Positions 6,767-8,415 of a stretch of 8,415 bases of DNA are shown here, in pieces. This DNA is from JALRHH01 sp964638875 (GTDB taxonomy: Bacteria; Patescibacteriota; Saccharimonadia; Saccharimonadales; JALRHH01), in contig CAZXBL010000037.1 of assembly GCA_964638875.1 (NCBI GenBank), positions 1 through 8,415 of the forward strand, in the 5' to 3' direction. Within the stretch, counting starts at the first letter, position 1. Each line of letters starts with the position of its first letter. The translations under genes were made by a program, and so were the position numbers. The notes beneath the pieces were generated by a model. The model made no database searches. It saw only the letters and a program-made list of their open reading frames with translations, and had not been told where the DNA came from.

Positions 6767-6868
6767 TTACCATGCCCTACATGTAATAAAAGCCGAACCA
6801 CTCTCTGAACAAGTCAGAAATTCTGCTGGCTTAAACCCGGTATCGGGTACGTATGAAATGTGAGGCAT
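6767..6868 (-). CDS. Possible 33-codon leader ORF ahead of the 441-aa gene
   Basis: Inside the predicted 5' leader an ATG at 6868 opens a 33-codon frame that ends in TAATAA just before the SD of the surface-protein gene, 16 nt from its ATG. The peptide begins MPHISYVPDTGFKPAEF and has two Cys. No SD precedes it, though AAATAACAAT occurs just before both this ATG and the main ATG. It may be chance, or a leader peptide that couples translation. It shows no run of regulatory codons such as those in classical attenuators. Confidence 0.25.
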   Translation of the reverse strand: MPHISYVPDTGFKPAEFLTCSESGSAFITCRAW

Positions 6869-6906
6869 GAATTGTTATTTTTTGTTTTAGGTTAATACGC
6901 TCCCTA

Positions 6907-6936
6907 TTCATACCATAAGAAGTATGGTTCTGGCAA
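6907..6936 (-). promoter_or_regulatory. Promoter of the 441-aa surface protein gene
   Basis: On the minus strand TTGCCA (6931-6936, 5 of 6 to TTGACA) is followed by an 18-bp spacer and TATGAA (6907-6912, 4 of 6) carrying a TGG extension. The RNA would start near 6900, giving an untranslated leader of about 150 nt, by far the longest in the window. The spacer contains an inverted repeat (6912-6928). Confidence 0.5.
6912..6928. repeat. Operator-like inverted repeat in the promoter spacer
   Basis: ACCATA (6912-6917), a 5-bp spacer and TATGGT (6923-6928) form a perfect 6-bp palindrome. It sits between the -35 and -10 of the surface-protein promoter and overlaps the edge of the -10, where a repressor would act. 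No regulator gene is in the window. Confidence 0.4.
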
Positions 6937-6941
6937 GTGTT

Positions 6942-6950
6942 TTATCCACA
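6942..6950 (+). promoter_or_regulatory. Perfect DnaA-box sequence (TTATCCACA)
   Basis: The 9-mer matches the high-affinity DnaA box R1 exactly. It sits 6 bp upstream of the -35 of the 441-aa gene promoter, inside a loop framed by inverted repeats GGCAAG (6932-6937) and CTTGCC (6953-6958). I see no cluster of boxes, no AT-rich unwinding element, and no dnaA or dnaN gene, so this is not evidence of an origin. A DnaA-regulated promoter or chance are the alternatives. Confidence 0.35.
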
Positions 6951-6968
6951 GTCTTGCCCAAAAACAAG

Positions 6969-7718
6969 CTAGTAAGTACCTGTTACCACAATATTGTGCA
7001 CCATTGTGTAGCTTCCAGCTTCTGTAATGCTGTTAATATTCGCAATGTAGCTAATGGTGTAATCAGTTCGTCCGACAGCTTGATTCGTGGCACTAGCGGC
7101 TGATCGGGCGATGATGTCCCCTTGCCCATATTTAAACTGATTTGGGGTGTTGTAGCCAGTAACCACTTCGCCGTCAGCGAACGAGTCATCTGGAACATTG
7201 AGTGAATTAGCGCCGATGTCTGGGCTAGAATTGTCAACGAGGTTGATGCCGAATTCCTCTGTACCGGGAATAGGGACTCCAAGCGTACCTTTAGCGTTTA
7301 TGACTGCACCACCTTCGCTCGTGAGAGATGGGCTCATCGTCTGCACGACGTAGTTGCTAGAGAGATAGGTCCGCACCCAGAATACAGCAGTGCCTGTAGC
7401 AGTCGTGGATGGGTCAAGATTGCCTAGGTTGACTGTCGTGGTATTAACAAAAAGCTCTAAGAACGGTTCACTTGGTGTCACAAAACCTGCCTCAGCAAAG
7501 TAGTTGGTGCTAGCAGAACGTCCAACACCAAGTGAGCCTACACTTGTATTGGCCTGATAGCTTGCCGAGGTATTGTCGACGTTACCGCCGGATCCAAACT
7601 GATACTCATTGACACGGTAGTTGGGGGAAGCAGATTCCTGAGCAAAGACAGGACTGGCTGCCAGAGACAGCACCACCAGACCTACAGCTCCAATTTTGCG
7701 TATTTGTTTCAGCCACAT
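6969..7718 (-). CDS. Secreted beta-rich surface protein with N-terminal SxxY repeats, 249 aa
   Basis: Third paralogue. The signal peptide covers 1-26 (VFA-QES cleavage). Residues 31-79 form three short units beginning SPNY (31), SASY (51) and STNY (70), a repeat style seen in various secreted bacterial proteins. The C-terminal domain (about 86-249) shares PFLEL, VNLGNLDP (96-103), EEFGINL (154-160), PNQFKYGQGDII (192-203) and GSYTMVHNIVVTGTY (235-249) with the other two. It has no Cys, unlike its eight- and four-Cys relatives, and no membrane anchor or sortase motif, so it is probably released or held by another surface protein. The ATG at 7718 is preferred because it starts the signal peptide and lies 11 nt after a consensus extended -10. 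No SD is visible. A 45-bp gap separates it from the anchored protein upstream, and no convincing terminator follows. Confidence 0.9.
   Translation of the reverse strand: MWLKQIRKIGAVGLVVLSLAASPVFAQESASPNYRVNEYQFGSGGNVDNTSASYQANTSVGSLGVGRSASTNYFAEAGFVTPSEPFLELFVNTTTVNLGNLDPSTTATGTAVFWVRTYLSSNYVVQTMSPSLTSEGGAVINAKGTLGVPIPGTEEFGINLVDNSSPDIGANSLNVPDDSFADGEVVTGYNTPNQFKYGQGDIIARSAASATNQAVGRTDYTISYIANINSITEAGSYTMVHNIVVTGTY
7482..7628 (-). repeat. Coding repeat: three SxxY units of about 20 residues
   Basis: Within the 249-aa protein, units start at residues 31, 51 and 70 with S-x-x-Y (SPNY, SASY, STNY), at 20- and 19-residue spacing. The second and third share Gly/Ser/Ala-rich stretches and the last ends FAEAGF. 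The third unit is shorter than the others, so this is a short degenerate repeat. Confidence 0.5.
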
Positions 7719-7729
7719 AATCTGGCTGC

Positions 7730-7738
7730 ATTATACCA
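7730..7738 (-). promoter_or_regulatory. Consensus extended -10 for the 249-aa protein gene
   Basis: The minus strand reads TGGTATAAT, a perfect TATAAT with a TGn extension, ending 11 nt before the ATG at 7718. Initiation at about 7723 leaves a leader of about 5 nt, with no room for an SD. The -35 position is not close to consensus. Confidence 0.6.
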
Positions 7739-7763
7739 TGCTGCCTATGGCTAGCTACCGGTA

Positions 7764-8415
7764 TTACCTTGTTTCAAAAGTTTTTATAATACTAAGTAAA
7801 TCTCTTGCTGTGGGGTTGGCTGTTAAATCTCTGTAGGTAATTTTGTATGTTAGCTCGGTGCCATTTGGTCGGGCTAGGGACATGATATTCGAGCCATTAA
7901 TTAACCCTACTACTACTACGTAGGACGTGCTATCTGGATTGCAGGGGAAGCTCACTTTATTCATTGTAACGACTGCTTGCGCTTTTGAAGCTGCAGTCAC
8001 CTTTTTACAATGCTCTAAGGAAGTATTTGTGACTTCTACGGTACCCTCTTCTGACACAGAAATAGGCAATACCCTACTAATGTTGGTTGTTGCTAGATTG
8101 ACTTGTGAAGTGTCATTCACTTCTATAACCAGATCTTGTTCTACAAGCTGTCCGTTAAGCTGTCGATAAACGTAATGACCATCCCTCGTCTCATTAGTGA
8201 TAGCTCGCCATTTATCTGTTGTTTGGAACTGGAAGTATGGCGAGGTTTGAATTTTTACATTGCTAGTAAAAGTTGATGTTGTCGCGCTGGTTGCTTTAGA
8301 GGGAGTTCCTGTTGCACCTTCCTGGCTGAAAACGTCATACAAAAAGTAACCAACAGCTGACAAAGCACTGAGGAATATAATTAACAAAACAGGACGGACA
8401 ATGCGTACGATTTTT
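7764..8415 (-). CDS. N-terminally membrane-anchored exported protein (start beyond right edge)
   Basis: I do not recognise the family. The frame is open to the window edge and the first visible residues are KIVRIVRPVLLIIFLS, a basic stretch followed by a hydrophobic segment at about visible residues 9-28, so I treat the gene as cut at the 5' end. A TTG at 8387 could start it but would fall inside the hydrophobic helix and lose the basic residues. 216 residues are visible. A Ser/Thr/Gly-rich linker (about 30-55) is followed by a mixed globular domain with YFQFQTTDKW (60-69), C136 and C158 (possible disulfide) and the end DLLSIIKTFETR. The shape recalls PsbP/LpqN-like extracytoplasmic domains with a FxxPxxW start and a closing helix. 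This is a guess. It is probably exported, with its N-terminus in the membrane. Confidence 0.75.
   Translation of the reverse strand, partial: KIVRIVRPVLLIIFLSALSAVGYFLYDVFSQEGATGTPSKATSATTSTFTSNVKIQTSPYFQFQTTDKWRAITNETRDGHYVYRQLNGQLVEQDLVIEVNDTSQVNLATTNISRVLPISVSEEGTVEVTNTSLEHCKKVTAASKAQAVVTMNKVSFPCNPDSTSYVVVVGLINGSNIMSLARPNGTELTYKITYRDLTANPTARDLLSIIKTFETR

Noticed and set aside
6751..6801. Longer N-terminus of the 441-aa protein from the GTG at 6801
   Set aside because: It lacks an SD, would place 17 residues before the signal peptide, and would swallow the SD of the ATG at 6750.
5969..6808. Long open plus-strand frames opposite the 441-aa gene
   Set aside because: They lie in a single antisense frame kept open by the Thr/Ala/Val-rich codon use of the real gene. 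They have no SD or promoter and their products look like low-complexity shadows.
6942..6950. DnaA box taken as an origin of replication
   Set aside because: Single box, with no dnaA or dnaN gene, no box cluster and no AT-rich unwinding region.
6932..6958. GGCAAG/CTTGCC repeat as terminator of the 249-aa gene
   Set aside because: A 6-bp stem with a 15-base loop and no following T-tract.
8385..8387. TTG as start of the right-edge gene
   Set aside because: It sits inside the hydrophobic segment and removes the preceding basic residues that would orient it. The frame stays open to the window edge.
1..8415. CRISPR arrays, tRNA or rRNA genes, insertion sequences
   Set aside because: No repeat-spacer pattern, cloverleaf, transposase or terminal repeats seen on either strand.

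Overview
The window is a compact stretch of about 46% G+C (estimated by eye), with almost every gene on the minus strand. It suggests a small-genome, Gram-positive-like (monoderm) bacterium, most likely Patescibacteria/CPR and possibly Saccharibacteria. This rests on short intergenic gaps, surface proteins held by a C-terminal membrane helix plus basic tail, WxL/DUF916-type surface proteins, a divergent alanyl-tRNA synthetase and start codons placed almost directly after -10 boxes. It is an inference: no rRNA or other firm taxonomic marker is present.

Layout, low to high coordinates. (1) 1-1995: translation genes. The 5' part of alaS (minus, cut by the left edge) is divergent from a small unknown gene (plus, 727-1005), which converges on and overlaps the 3' end of mnmA (minus, 952-1995). 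(2) 1996-3062: a short intergenic region, then a secreted Ig/PKD protein with a C-terminal membrane anchor. (3) 3100-5301: a terminator, a DUF916/WxL-interacting-like membrane-anchored protein, and a secreted beta-rich protein (354 aa) just upstream of it with its own promoter. (4) 5364-6968: a strong terminator, a 441-aa secreted paralogue, and an unusual 218-bp upstream region with a strong SD, a possible 33-codon leader ORF, a promoter overlapped by an inverted repeat, and a perfect DnaA-box sequence. (5) 6969-8415: a third paralogue (249 aa), preceded by a consensus extended -10, and a membrane-anchored exported protein whose start lies beyond the right edge.

Reading: roughly 2.1-8.4 kb is a cell-surface locus. 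Three secreted proteins share a C-terminal beta-sandwich-like domain and sit with a DUF916-like anchored partner and a PKD-type anchored protein. In Firmicutes, WxL and DUF916 proteins work together at the peptidoglycan surface, so a cell-wall or host-cell-surface complex is the best hypothesis. The three lack an obvious WxL motif and also resemble pilin/spore-coat-U-like sandwiches, so the family call is tentative.

Regulation: several genes (mnmA, the PKD gene, the 249-aa gene, probably alaS and the small plus-strand gene) have a -10 element only 6-11 nt from the start codon and no SD, suggesting leaderless or near-leaderless mRNAs. The 441-aa gene and the DUF916-like gene have classical SD sequences.
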